From positions 1-43,633 of the forward strand of contig JACVRW010000012.1 of assembly GCA_014534235.1 (NCBI GenBank): a stretch of DNA of 43,633 bases, written 5' to 3'. Source of the stretch: Thermoleophilaceae bacterium. GTDB taxonomy: Bacteria > Actinomycetota > Thermoleophilia > Solirubrobacterales > Thermoleophilaceae. A program made the translations under genes and the position numbers. Numbering within the stretch: the stretch's first letter is position 1; every line of letters starts with the position of its first letter. This document shows, piece by piece, positions 7,838 through 15,735 of the stretch. Below the pieces are notes generated by a model, which saw only the letters and a program-made list of their open reading frames with translations, was not told the DNA's origin and made no database searches.

Positions 7838-8719
7838 ATGAGACGCGTAGCGCTTGTCGTCGTCTTGATTCTGGCGGCCGCGCCGGGCAGCGCGGCCGGC
7901 CAGGGCTCTGATCGCTCGTCGGACGACCGAGTGGTCATCACCGGTCCGGTCACGATCGAGCGGGGCGAGAGCGCCGACGACGTGGTGGTGATCGACGGGC
8001 GGGTTTCCGTGGCGGGCCGCGTGCGGGGTGACCTCGTGGTCGTCAATGGAGCCGTTCGGATCGCGGGGACCGTCGACGGAGACGTGGTCGCGGTGGCCGG
8101 GCGGGCAACGCTGGCGCCGCGAGCTCGGGTCGGAGGGGACCTGCTCTACGGCGACGAGCGCCCGGTGGTACCGCGCGGCGCGACGGTCGAGGGCGAGGTC
8201 CAGCGGGTAAGCGTCGGAGAGGTCGCCGATCCGCTCGGGTTCGTGGGCGCGGCCGCGGTTTGGATCGCCGTCTCGGTGTCGGCGCTGGTACTCGGCCTGC
8301 TGCTGCTGTGGCTCGCCCCGGGCGCGCTGGCGGCCGCCTGGAACGCGGCTCGCTCGCGGCCTGGGGCGACGATCGGCTGGGGTCTCCTTCTGTTCTTCGG
8401 CCTCCCGATCCTCGCCATCGTCGCGCTCGTGACGCTGGTCGGGATCCCGTTCGGGGTCGGCCTGCTGCTCGCGCTGTTACCGTTGTATGCGCTCGCGTAC
8501 ACGACGAGTGCTTGGTTGCTGGGTCGTCGGCTTGTCCGTCCGCCGAGGGGGCGCCTACTCGCGTTTCTCGCCGGCCTCGTGATCCTGCGCGTACTCGCGC
8601 TCGTTCCGATCCTCGGCGGGATCGTGTGGTTCGCCGCTACGGTGCTCGGGCTCGGGGCGCTGTTGGTCGCTACGTGGCGGGCGCGGAGCGAGCGGCCGCG
8701 CGCGGCAAGTGCGATCTAA
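7838..8719 (+). CDS. Exported bactofilin-like protein with C-terminal membrane segments
   Basis: A 293-residue protein. Residues 1-21 form a signal peptide ending AAGQG. Residues about 30-125 form a repetitive right-handed beta-helix pattern (VVIDGRVSVAGRVRGDLVVVNGAVRIAGTV) as in bactofilin-type polymer-forming domains. The rest carries several hydrophobic segments (about 136-160, 177-222 and 238-280). The topology would place the helix outside the cytoplasmic membrane, unlike classical cytosolic bactofilins. Related 'polymer-forming cytoskeletal' membrane proteins are common in actinobacteria but largely uncharacterised. TAGGGT lies 11 nt before the ATG. A role in envelope organisation is inference. 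Confidence 0.75.
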   Translation: MRRVALVVVLILAAAPGSAAGQGSDRSSDDRVVITGPVTIERGESADDVVVIDGRVSVAGRVRGDLVVVNGAVRIAGTVDGDVVAVAGRATLAPRARVGGDLLYGDERPVVPRGATVEGEVQRVSVGEVADPLGFVGAAAVWIAVSVSALVLGLLLLWLAPGALAAAWNAARSRPGATIGWGLLLFFGLPILAIVALVTLVGIPFGVGLLLALLPLYALAYTTSAWLLGRRLVRPPRGRLLAFLAGLVILRVLALVPILGGIVWFAATVLGLGALLVATWRARSERPRAASAI

Positions 8720-8786
8720 GACCAGCCGATCGGCGTCACCGGAAGTGATGGTCGCGCCGGCTTCGATCATCCGCTAGAACCGCGGC

Positions 8787-9806
8787 ATGGCGGACGGCCT
8801 CACCGTCGCGGTCACGGGACCGACAGGCGATCTCGGCATCGCGATCGTGAGCGCGCTCGAGCGATCCCGTTCCGTGAAGCTCATTCGCGGCATGGCTCGT
8901 CGGCCGTTCGACCCTGCAGAAAGGGGCTGGAGGAAGACGGAGTACCGGCAGGGGGACGTGACCGACGCGGCGAGCGTACGCGACCTGGTAGCGGGCGCGG
9001 ACGTGGTGGTGCACCTTGCGTTCGCGATCCTTACGGCGAGCGACGCTACCCGCGAGCTGAACGTGGCCGGCTCGCGGCTGGTCTTCGAGGAGGCGGCGAT
9101 CGCCGGAGCCGAGCGCATCTGCTACGCGTCGAGCGTGGCGGCCTACGGCTTCCACCACGACAACCCGGACTGGCTGAAGGAGGACGTGCCGGCGCGCGGG
9201 TCGCCGGAGCACCCCTACTCCCAGCAGAAGGCTGAGGTGGAGGGATTCCTGGCGGACACCGTCCGCCGCCACCCGCGCACGGTGGCATACGTCTTCAGGC
9301 CGTGCATCGTGGCCGGCCCGGAGGCGCGGACGATGGTCGAGGAGATCCCGTACTACCGGGTCGAAGAGGCGATGCCGGCGCCCGTGGCGCGCCTCGTGCG
9401 CGCCTTCCCGGTGCTGAAGCCGGTGATCCCGGACCCCGGGACCTCGTTCCAACTGGTCCACGAGGACGACGTGGCGCGCGCGTTCCTGGCGGGAGTACGA
9501 GGGGTCGGGGAGCCCGGGCCCTACAACCTCGCCGGCGACGGCGTGCTCACCATCGAGGACGTCGCCACGGCGCTCGGCTGGTACTCGGTACCGGTGCCGA
9601 GACCGATCGTCGAGGCGACCGCGGAGGTCGTCACACGGCTGCCGGTCGTGCCCGACTCCGTGGCATGGATCCACTCCGTGAGAAAGCCGGTGCTGATGCG
9701 GACGGACCGCGCGCGCAGGCTGCTTCGCTGGCGGCCGGAGCACACCTCGAAGGCGACCCTTCAAGCGATGGTCGCGGCGCACCGGGCGGAGGTGGCGGCG
9801 CGCTGA
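8787..9806 (+). CDS. NAD(P)-dependent SDR epimerase/dehydratase-like protein
   Basis: Extended short-chain dehydrogenase of 339 residues. The nucleotide-binding loop GPTGDLG is at 11-17 and VVHLAFA near 74-80. SSVAAYG lies at about 115-121, and the catalytic pair is Y144xxxK148 (YSQQK). The C-terminal substrate lobe is present. The family acts on nucleotide sugars, steroids or related hydroxyl/keto substrates; nothing nearby fixes which. The ATG is preceded by TAGAAC and 6 nt, a weaker match to the leaderless pattern seen elsewhere. No operon partner is evident. Confidence 0.85.
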   Translation: MADGLTVAVTGPTGDLGIAIVSALERSRSVKLIRGMARRPFDPAERGWRKTEYRQGDVTDAASVRDLVAGADVVVHLAFAILTASDATRELNVAGSRLVFEEAAIAGAERICYASSVAAYGFHHDNPDWLKEDVPARGSPEHPYSQQKAEVEGFLADTVRRHPRTVAYVFRPCIVAGPEARTMVEEIPYYRVEEAMPAPVARLVRAFPVLKPVIPDPGTSFQLVHEDDVARAFLAGVRGVGEPGPYNLAGDGVLTIEDVATALGWYSVPVPRPIVEATAEVVTRLPVVPDSVAWIHSVRKPVLMRTDRARRLLRWRPEHTSKATLQAMVAAHRAEVAAR

Positions 9807-9822
9807 CCGGCCGCCGTCGATC

Positions 9823-9975
9823 CTACGCGCCCGACGGGACGCGCGGACGCACGAGCAGCGTCTGTGCGGCGCGTCCGATGCGGCTCCGCTCGTCCAAGAG
9901 CGCGGTGTCCGCGAGCCCGAGGCCGTCCACGTAGGTGGTCGCCTCGAGGCAGACCCACTCGCCCACGTGCGGGCG
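9823..9975 (-). pseudogene. C-terminal remnant of a TesB-like acyl-CoA thioesterase
   Basis: Fifty codons remain open before a TAG at 9825-9823. They read WVCLEATTYVDGLGLADTAL and then DERSRIGRAAQTLLVRP, which matches the usual end of TesB-type/thioesterase-superfamily proteins ('DERGRIGRSLQTLLVR'). An in-frame TAG (9978-9976) immediately precedes it, and the alcohol dehydrogenase begins 55 nt away, so the N-terminal majority of the gene is missing. It is read as a gene remnant, with no start codon that makes sense. Confidence 0.7.
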
Positions 9976-10014
9976 CTAGAAGGCCTCGACCACGGCGGAC
10001 CATCCTAGGGCCGG

Positions 10015-10020
10015 TAGCCT
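10015..10020 (+). promoter_or_regulatory. -10-like TAGCCT before the alcohol dehydrogenase
   Basis: TAGCCT ends 10 nt before the ATG at 10031, and the intervening bases are C-rich without a Shine-Dalgarno. A leaderless or very short leader is likely. Confidence 0.4.
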
Positions 10021-10030
10021 CCCCGCCCCC

Positions 10031-11065
10031 ATGCAGGCCGTCACCTTCCAGGCGCCCGGCGAGGTGCGGGTCGAGGAGCGTCCGGAGCCGGACCTCCTCG
10101 CACGCGACGACGCCATCGTGAACGTGGACGCCACGGGCGTCTGCGGCTCCGACCTCCACATCTACCACGGGCGCGTGGCCATAGAGCCGGGGTTCACGCT
10201 CGGCCATGAGTTCGTGGGGACCGTGGTCGCCGCCGGCGATGGAGTCACACAGGTGACCGAGGGCGACCGCGTGCTCGGGTGCTACTGCTCGGCGTGCGGC
10301 AACTGCTTCTTCTGCCGGCGAGGCGACTTCCACCAGTGCGACGACGGGCGCGTGTTCGGACACGGCAAGACGCTCGGGTCGCTCCAGGGAGCTCAGGCCG
10401 AGCGGGTCCTCGTGCCGCACGCGAACCTGACCCTGCGCCGGGTGCCCGAGGAGATGTCGGACGACGCGGCCCTGTTCGCCGGCGACGTGATGGGGACGGG
10501 CTGGCACGCCGTCGACCAGGCCGGGGTCCGCGCCGGCGAGGCCGTGGCGGTGCTCGGCCTCGGGCCGGTGGGCCTGTGCGCCGTCCAGGCCGCGAAGGCG
10601 GCCGGGGCGGCGACGATCGTCGGGATCGACTCGGTGGAGGACCGCCTGGAGGCGGCCGAGGCGTTCGGCGCCCGGCCGGTGCACCTGATGGAGGACGAGC
10701 CGCGAGCGGCGGTGAAGGACGCGACCGACGGTCGCGGCGTGGACGCGGGGATCGACGCCGTCGGTCACCCGGACGCGCTCGAGCTGGCGTGTCGCCTGAC
10801 GCGGAAGGCCGGCACGGTCGCGGCGATCGGCGTCTACGCCGAGCGCGTCCAGATCCACATGGGGGTTGTGTGGATCAAGGCACTCACGCTGAAGTCCGGC
10901 CAGGCGAACGTGATCGGCCACGTGGACAGGGTGTTGGCGATGATGGCCGGCGGCCTGCTCGACCCGACGCCGCTCGTGACCCACCACATGAGGCTCGCCG
11001 ATGCCCCTGAGGCGTACGCGGTCTACGACCGCCGCGAGGCGCTCAAGATCGTGATGACCCCGTGA
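10031..11065 (+). CDS. Zinc-dependent alcohol dehydrogenase (MDR family)
   Basis: NAD(P)-dependent medium-chain dehydrogenase of 344 residues. Catalytic zinc ligands are visible as C38 in GVCGSD and the GHE motif (H59, E60). The structural zinc lobe has all four cysteines (C89, C92, C95, C103). The Rossmann motif is GLGPVG. It would oxidise a primary or secondary alcohol or polyol; the substrate is not determined. It lies 82 nt upstream of an aldehyde dehydrogenase on the same strand, so an alcohol-aldehyde-acid relay is possible, though the second gene has its own -10-like hexamer. The start fits the family N-terminus exactly. Confidence 0.88.
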   Translation: MQAVTFQAPGEVRVEERPEPDLLARDDAIVNVDATGVCGSDLHIYHGRVAIEPGFTLGHEFVGTVVAAGDGVTQVTEGDRVLGCYCSACGNCFFCRRGDFHQCDDGRVFGHGKTLGSLQGAQAERVLVPHANLTLRRVPEEMSDDAALFAGDVMGTGWHAVDQAGVRAGEAVAVLGLGPVGLCAVQAAKAAGAATIVGIDSVEDRLEAAEAFGARPVHLMEDEPRAAVKDATDGRGVDAGIDAVGHPDALELACRLTRKAGTVAAIGVYAERVQIHMGVVWIKALTLKSGQANVIGHVDRVLAMMAGGLLDPTPLVTHHMRLADAPEAYAVYDRREALKIVMTP

Positions 11066-11134
11066 CGGCGATGCCGGCCCATCAGCCGGGGCGCCCGCCG
11101 GCACGACCTGTCCGATAGGCGGGACTCGGGCGCG

Positions 11135-11140
11135 TAGCCT
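11135..11140 (+). promoter_or_regulatory. -10 element TAGCCT of a probable leaderless aldehyde dehydrogenase mRNA
   Basis: TAGCCT is 7 nt before the ATG at 11148; there is no Shine-Dalgarno. This suggests the dehydrogenase can be transcribed separately from the upstream alcohol dehydrogenase. Confidence 0.5.
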
Positions 11141-11147
11141 TCGGCCT

Positions 11148-12641
11148 ATGACCACCGCAGCCGCCCTGCCCGACGCCCTCTCCGACGCCGCCCGGTCCTT
11201 CGCCGGGGGGCCGCATCGCCTGGTGATCGGCGGCGAGCGGCCGGAGGCCGCGGATGGGCGCACGTTCGAGACGTTCGACCCGGCGACGGGGCGCCCGATC
11301 GCCGAGGTCCCATACGCCGGCGCTGAGGACGTGGACCGCGCGGTGCGAGCGGCGCGCGAAGCGTTCGAGCACGGCCCCTGGGCGGACGTCTCCGCCGCTC
11401 AGCGCACGCGCGCGATGCTCGCCCTCGCCGACGCGGTCGAGGCCCACGCGGACGAGCTCGCCGAGCTCGAGTCGCTCGACAACGGCAAGCCGCTCAAGCT
11501 CGCCAAGCGGGTCGACGTGCGACTCGCGGTCGAGCATCTCCGCTACTTCGCCGGCTGGCCGACGAAGATCGAGGGCGAGACGCTGCCGGTCGCACAGCCG
11601 AACATGCACTGCTACACGCGCAAGGAGCCGGTCGGCGTCTGCGGTCAGATCATCCCGTGGAACTTCCCGCTGCTCATGGCGGCCTGGAAGGTCGCCCCCG
11701 CGCTTGCGGCCGGGTGCACGACGGTGCTGAAGCCGGCAGAGCAGACGCCGCTGACGGCGGTTCGCTTCGCCGAGCTGGCCCTGGAGGCGGGCGTGCCGGA
11801 GGGGGTGCTGAACGTCGTGACAGGCGGCGGCGAGACGGGCGTGGCGCTCGTCGACCACCCGGACGTGGACAAGATCGCGTTCACCGGCTCAACGGCGGTC
11901 GGCCGCGAGATCGGCGCCAAGGCGGGACGCGCGCTCAAGCGGGTGACGCTCGAGCTGGGCGGCAAGTCGCCCAACATCATCCTTCCGGACGCCGATCTCA
12001 AGGCGGCGATCAAGGGCTCGTACCAGGCCATCTACTACAACACGGGCCAGGCCTGCAACGCCGGCTCTCGGCTGTTCGTGCACCGCGACGAGTACGACGA
12101 CGTCCTGGCCGCCCTAGTCGAGGCCGCCGGCAAGGCGCGGCTCGGTCCGGGGCTCGACCCGGGGACGCAGCTCGGGCCGCTCATCTCGGCCGAGCAGGAG
12201 GAGCGCGTCCGCGGCTACATCGAGGCCGGCAAGGCCGAGGGCGCGGAGCTCGTGACCGGGGGAGGCAAGCGCGGCGACGGCGGCTGGTTCATCGAGCCGA
12301 CGCTGTTCAGCGCCACCCGCGACGATCTCACCATCGCGCGCGAGGAGATCTTCGGCCCGGTGCTGGTGGCGCTCCCCTACGAGTCGATCGAGGAGGTTGC
12401 TCGGCGCGCGAACGACACGGAGTACGGCCTGGCCGCGGGCGTGTGGACCCGCGACCTGCGAAGCGCGCACAAGCTTGCCGCCCTGCTCCGCGCCGGTGAC
12501 GTCTGGGTCAACACCTGGACCGCGGGCGACCCGGCCGCTCCATTCGGCGGCTTCAAGGCCTCCGGGGTGGGTCGCGAGCACGGACGGCTGGGGCTCGAGG
12601 CCTACCTCGAGAACAAGACCGTCTGGGTCAATTACGGCTGA
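11148..12641 (+). CDS. NAD-dependent aldehyde dehydrogenase, probable 2-oxoglutarate semialdehyde dehydrogenase
   Basis: Full-length ALDH of 497 residues. The general base E269 lies in LELGGKSPN and the nucleophile C303 in NTGQACNAG. The cofactor loop FTGSTAVG (245-252) and the C-terminal PFGGFKASGVGREHG are intact. By sequence alone it is a generic ALDH. The adjacent convergent operon encodes the three preceding steps of hydroxyproline breakdown, so the likely job is oxidation of 2-oxoglutarate semialdehyde to 2-oxoglutarate. Its last 14 nt overlap the tail-to-tail end of the FAD oxidase gene. Pathway role is inference from context. Confidence 0.85.
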   Translation: MTTAAALPDALSDAARSFAGGPHRLVIGGERPEAADGRTFETFDPATGRPIAEVPYAGAEDVDRAVRAAREAFEHGPWADVSAAQRTRAMLALADAVEAHADELAELESLDNGKPLKLAKRVDVRLAVEHLRYFAGWPTKIEGETLPVAQPNMHCYTRKEPVGVCGQIIPWNFPLLMAAWKVAPALAAGCTTVLKPAEQTPLTAVRFAELALEAGVPEGVLNVVTGGGETGVALVDHPDVDKIAFTGSTAVGREIGAKAGRALKRVTLELGGKSPNIILPDADLKAAIKGSYQAIYYNTGQACNAGSRLFVHRDEYDDVLAALVEAAGKARLGPGLDPGTQLGPLISAEQEERVRGYIEAGKAEGAELVTGGGKRGDGGWFIEPTLFSATRDDLTIAREEIFGPVLVALPYESIEEVARRANDTEYGLAAGVWTRDLRSAHKLAALLRAGDVWVNTWTAGDPAAPFGGFKASGVGREHGRLGLEAYLENKTVWVNYG

Positions 12642-13773
12642 AACGGTCCGGGTCGAACGGCGCGGGGTCGAGCTCCGGCGGCTCGCCGCAGATCCCCTGC
12701 GCGATGAGACGCCCGGTGATCGGTCCGTGCGCCACGCCGGCGCCCTCGTGGCCGGTCGCTATCCACAGCCCCTCCGCCGCCGCGGTCGTACCGATCGCCG
12801 GCAGGCCGCCGGGCAGCCAGGGGCGCAGGCCGGCCCAGGCGCCGTCCACCCGGAGCGTGCGGATCCGCGGCATGAGGCGACCGGCCGCGCGGAGCATCGC
12901 CTCGCTCACCGAGGGGTCGACGGAGAGGTCGAAGCCGCGGCGCTCGCGGCTCGAGCCGACGAGCATGTGCTCGTCGAGCGTCGTCTCGGCGACCGTGGAG
13001 ACCTGGAGGCCCGAGCCGGGGTCGGCGACCGCTCGCATGTAGCTGGCGTCGATCACCTTGCGGCGCAGGAATCCCGGCCGGCGCTCGAGGCGCACGAGCT
13101 GGCCCTTGCGCGGCTCGAGCGGTAGCTCCAGCCCGGCCGTGCGTGCCAGCCGGGCGCTCCAGGCGCCCGCGGCGAGCACCACGGTGTCGGCCGCGAGTCG
13201 GCCGTTCGAGGTGTCGAGCCCCTCGACCCGGCCCGCGCGGACCGCGATCGACTGGACCTCGGCGCCTGTCGACACGGCCCCGCCGAGGCGTTCCGCCTCC
13301 CGCGCCAGCGCCCGCGCGATCGCCGCCGGCGCGCACTGGAGGTCGTGCGGAAACCATGACGCCCCGAGCAGCGTGCCGAGCAGCTCGGGCTCGGCCTCGC
13401 GCGCGTCGCCCGGCGTCAGCGTCGAGCACTCGACGCCGGCGCTCCGCAGGCGCTCTAGTCGCTGCGGCTCCGCCGCCCAGCTGTCCTCGCCGGGGTGCAC
13501 GATGAGCGCGCCCTTGCGGCGGATGCCGGCCGACTCACCGAGCAGCTCCTCGATTTCGTCGTAGAGGGAGAGTCCTCGGGCGGCCAGATCGAGCTCTGGT
13601 CCGGGCGCCTTGTCCGAGCAGAGCACGTTGCCCTCGCCGAGACCGGTCGTGCCGCCGGAGACCTCGCCGCGATCCACCAGCGAGACCCGCACGCCGCGGC
13701 GGGCGAGCTCCCAGGCGGTCGCGCAGCCGACGATCCCCGCCCCCGCGACGGCGACCTCGACCGAGCCGGTCAG
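12628..13773 (-). CDS. FAD-dependent D-amino-acid oxidase/dehydrogenase (hydroxy-D-proline step), CTG start
   Basis: DAO-family flavoprotein of about 381 residues. The Rossmann motif VAVAGAGIVGCATAWELARRG starts at residue 8 only if translation begins at CTG (13773); the next in-frame start, GTG at 13692, would cut away the FAD-binding glycines. GAGGCGGG precedes the CTG. The C-terminus has WIATGHEGAGVAHGPITG, the usual DAO end. It follows the 4-hydroxyproline epimerase by 37 nt on the same strand. The expected reaction is oxidation of cis-4-hydroxy-D-proline to 1-pyrroline-4-hydroxy-2-carboxylate. Whether it uses oxygen or the respiratory chain cannot be told. The sequence gives the family; the substrate comes from its neighbours. 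Confidence 0.85.
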   Translation of the reverse strand: MTGSVEVAVAGAGIVGCATAWELARRGVRVSLVDRGEVSGGTTGLGEGNVLCSDKAPGPELDLAARGLSLYDEIEELLGESAGIRRKGALIVHPGEDSWAAEPQRLERLRSAGVECSTLTPGDAREAEPELLGTLLGASWFPHDLQCAPAAIARALAREAERLGGAVSTGAEVQSIAVRAGRVEGLDTSNGRLAADTVVLAAGAWSARLARTAGLELPLEPRKGQLVRLERRPGFLRRKVIDASYMRAVADPGSGLQVSTVAETTLDEHMLVGSSRERRGFDLSVDPSVSEAMLRAAGRLMPRIRTLRVDGAWAGLRPWLPGGLPAIGTTAAAEGLWIATGHEGAGVAHGPITGRLIAQGICGEPPELDPAPFDPDRFSRN

Positions 13774-13810
13774 ACGCCCGCCTCGCGCTGAGAGCGCACG
13801 GGGCCGAAGC

Positions 13811-14812
13811 TCAGAGCGTGAACCCGGCCGGGAAGGGGTCCTCGGGGTCGAGCATGTAGTGGCCCATCCCGGTGATCCACGCGCGGCCGGTGATCTCCGG
13901 CACCACTGCGGGCATCCCCGCCACCTCCGTCTCCTCGACGATCCGCCCGCGGAAGCGCGTGCCGATGACAGACTCGTTGACGAACTCCTCGCCCACCGCG
14001 AGCTCGCCTCGGACGTGGAGCGCCGCCAGCGTGGCGGAGGTCCCCGTGCCGCAGGGCGAGCGATCGAGCCAGCCCGGGTGGATCGAGGTCGCGCTTCGCT
14101 GAGAGCGCGGCCCGTTCCGGCCCCCTGCCGTAAAGATCACGTGCTTGCAGCCGGCGATGCGGTCGTCCGCCGGGTGCACCGGCCGGTCGGACCTGTTGAC
14201 CGTCTCCATCACTGCCAGCCCGCGCTCGATCAGCTCGTCCCTGCGAGCCGGGTCCACGGTGACGCCCGCCGAGTCCGCCGGCACGATCGCGTAGAAGTTG
14301 CCGCCGAACGCCATGTCGTAGGTGAGGGTGCGCCCGTCGAGCTCGAGCGTGCGGTCGCGCCCGAGGAGGAAGGACGGGACGTTGCGGATCGACACCGAGC
14401 GAGCGCGGCCGTCCTCGACCACAACGCGGGCCTCTACCAGGCCCGCCGGTGTGTCGAGGCGCACGAGCGTCTCCGGCTCGCGCGCTTCGACGATGCCGGT
14501 CTCGACCAGGACCGTGGCCACCCCGATCGTGCCGTGTCCGCACATCGGAAGGCAGCCGGACACCTCGATGAAGACCACTCCGCAGTCGGCGTCGTCACGA
14601 AGCGGCGGCTGGAGGATCGCCCCGGACATCGCTCCGTGGCCGCGGGGCTCGCGCATGAGGAGCAGCCGAAGGCCGTCCAGGTATTGCTCGAAGTGGAGCT
14701 TGCGCTCGAGCATCGTCGAGCCGGGGATCGGGCCGACTCCGCCCGTGATCACGCGGGTGGGCATGCCCTCTGTATGGGAGTCGACGGCGGCGAAGACGCG
14801 GCTCGCGATCAC
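13811..14812 (-). CDS. 4-hydroxyproline 2-epimerase (proline racemase family)
   Basis: Proline-racemase-fold enzyme of 333 residues with both catalytic cysteines: C91 in MCGHGTIG and C254 in SPCGTGTSA. Two cysteines mark racemases/epimerases; a Thr in place of the second would mark trans-3-hydroxyproline dehydratase. Together with its neighbours this supports conversion of trans-4-hydroxy-L-proline to cis-4-hydroxy-D-proline. The GTG start at 14812 overlaps the upstream stop as GTGA, so it is translationally coupled to the deaminase gene. Sibling names in other bacteria are lhpA, hypF and hpbD. Proline racemase proper is the alternative. Confidence 0.9.
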   Translation of the reverse strand: MIASRVFAAVDSHTEGMPTRVITGGVGPIPGSTMLERKLHFEQYLDGLRLLLMREPRGHGAMSGAILQPPLRDDADCGVVFIEVSGCLPMCGHGTIGVATVLVETGIVEAREPETLVRLDTPAGLVEARVVVEDGRARSVSIRNVPSFLLGRDRTLELDGRTLTYDMAFGGNFYAIVPADSAGVTVDPARRDELIERGLAVMETVNRSDRPVHPADDRIAGCKHVIFTAGGRNGPRSQRSATSIHPGWLDRSPCGTGTSATLAALHVRGELAVGEEFVNESVIGTRFRGRIVEETEVAGMPAVVPEITGRAWITGMGHYMLDPEDPFPAGFTL

Positions 14813-15696
14813 CCGGCGACCTCCACGCCGAGCGTCCTAACCGCGGCCTCCACCTCCCGGCGCTCGCCCTCCGTCAGGGGTAGCCGCGGAGGCCGGGACG
14901 GGCCGCCGTGGCGCCCGACGAGGTCCATCGCCGCCTTGAACAACTGGACGAGCTTCGGCCGCATGTCGAGCCGGGCCAGCGGCAGGATCCGCGCGTACAC
15001 GGCGCGCGCCTCCTCGAGCTGCCCCTCGCGGCAGAGCCGGAAGAGCTCGACGCACTCGCGCGGAGCGACGTTCGCCACGCCCGCGATCCAGCCCGTGGCG
15101 CCGGCGCAGAAACCCTCGAGCGCCCAGTCGTCGCCACCGACCAGCACCTCGAAGTCGTCCCCCGCGGCGGCCGCGATCTCCGCGATCCGCCGGGCGTCCT
15201 CCGAGCACTCCTTCACGGCCACGACGCCCTCGATCTCGGCAAGCCGCAAGATCAGGCGCGGCGGCATGTCCGTGCCGCTCGCCTTCGGGTTGTTGTAGAC
15301 CATGATCGGGAGCTCGGTGGAGTCGGCCACGGTCCGGTAGAAGGTCTCGATCTCGCGTTCGTCGCCGGCGTAGCCGAGCGGCGGAAGCAGCATCAGGGCG
15401 CCGGCGCCGGCCGCGGCCGCATCGGCGGCGTAGCCGATCGTGCGCGACGCCGTCTCGCTCGAGGCACCCGCCGTGACCGGTGTGCGCCCGTCGGCCGCCG
15501 CGACGAGCGTCTCGATGACGAGTCGCCGCTCGGCGGCGCTGAGGCTCCCGGCCTCGCCCATCGTTCCGGTGCCGACGAGTCCGGTGACGCCTTCGTCGAT
15601 CAGCCACCCGGCGCTCGCGGCGAGCGCGGTGGTGTCGACGCTCCCGCCCTCGTCGAACGGGGTCATGACGGCGGGGATCACTCCTTCAAAGCGCAT
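14809..15696 (-). CDS. DHDPS-superfamily lyase, probable pyrroline-4-hydroxy-2-carboxylate deaminase
   Basis: Class I aldolase-fold enzyme of 295 residues in the DapA/N-acetylneuraminate lyase superfamily. The Schiff-base lysine is K162 in VAVKECSED and the catalytic tyrosine Y134 in VYNNP. The N-terminal GTGTMGEAGSLS replaces the GTTGE of DapA. Within a cluster holding a hydroxyproline epimerase and a D-amino-acid oxidase, the expected reaction is hydrolytic deamination of 1-pyrroline-4-hydroxy-2-carboxylate to 2-oxoglutarate semialdehyde. The ATG at 15696 has a good GAGGAG Shine-Dalgarno and starts the operon. DapA itself is unlikely given the context. Confidence 0.85.
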   Translation of the reverse strand: MRFEGVIPAVMTPFDEGGSVDTTALAASAGWLIDEGVTGLVGTGTMGEAGSLSAAERRLVIETLVAAADGRTPVTAGASSETASRTIGYAADAAAAGAGALMLLPPLGYAGDEREIETFYRTVADSTELPIMVYNNPKASGTDMPPRLILRLAEIEGVVAVKECSEDARRIAEIAAAAGDDFEVLVGGDDWALEGFCAGATGWIAGVANVAPRECVELFRLCREGQLEEARAVYARILPLARLDMRPKLVQLFKAAMDLVGRHGGPSRPPRLPLTEGERREVEAAVRTLGVEVAG

Positions 15697-15725
15697 GCGG
15701 GTCTCCTCGTTTGGTGCCCGTAGCT

Positions 15726-15735
15726 TGACAAGTCA
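15726..15735. promoter_or_regulatory. Short palindrome upstream of the hydroxyproline operon
   Basis: TGAC-AA-GTCA lies 30 nt before the deaminase ATG and partly overlaps the stop codon of the sugar dehydrogenase. The half-sites are perfect. It is a possible operator for an unseen regulator, but short enough to be chance. Confidence 0.25.
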
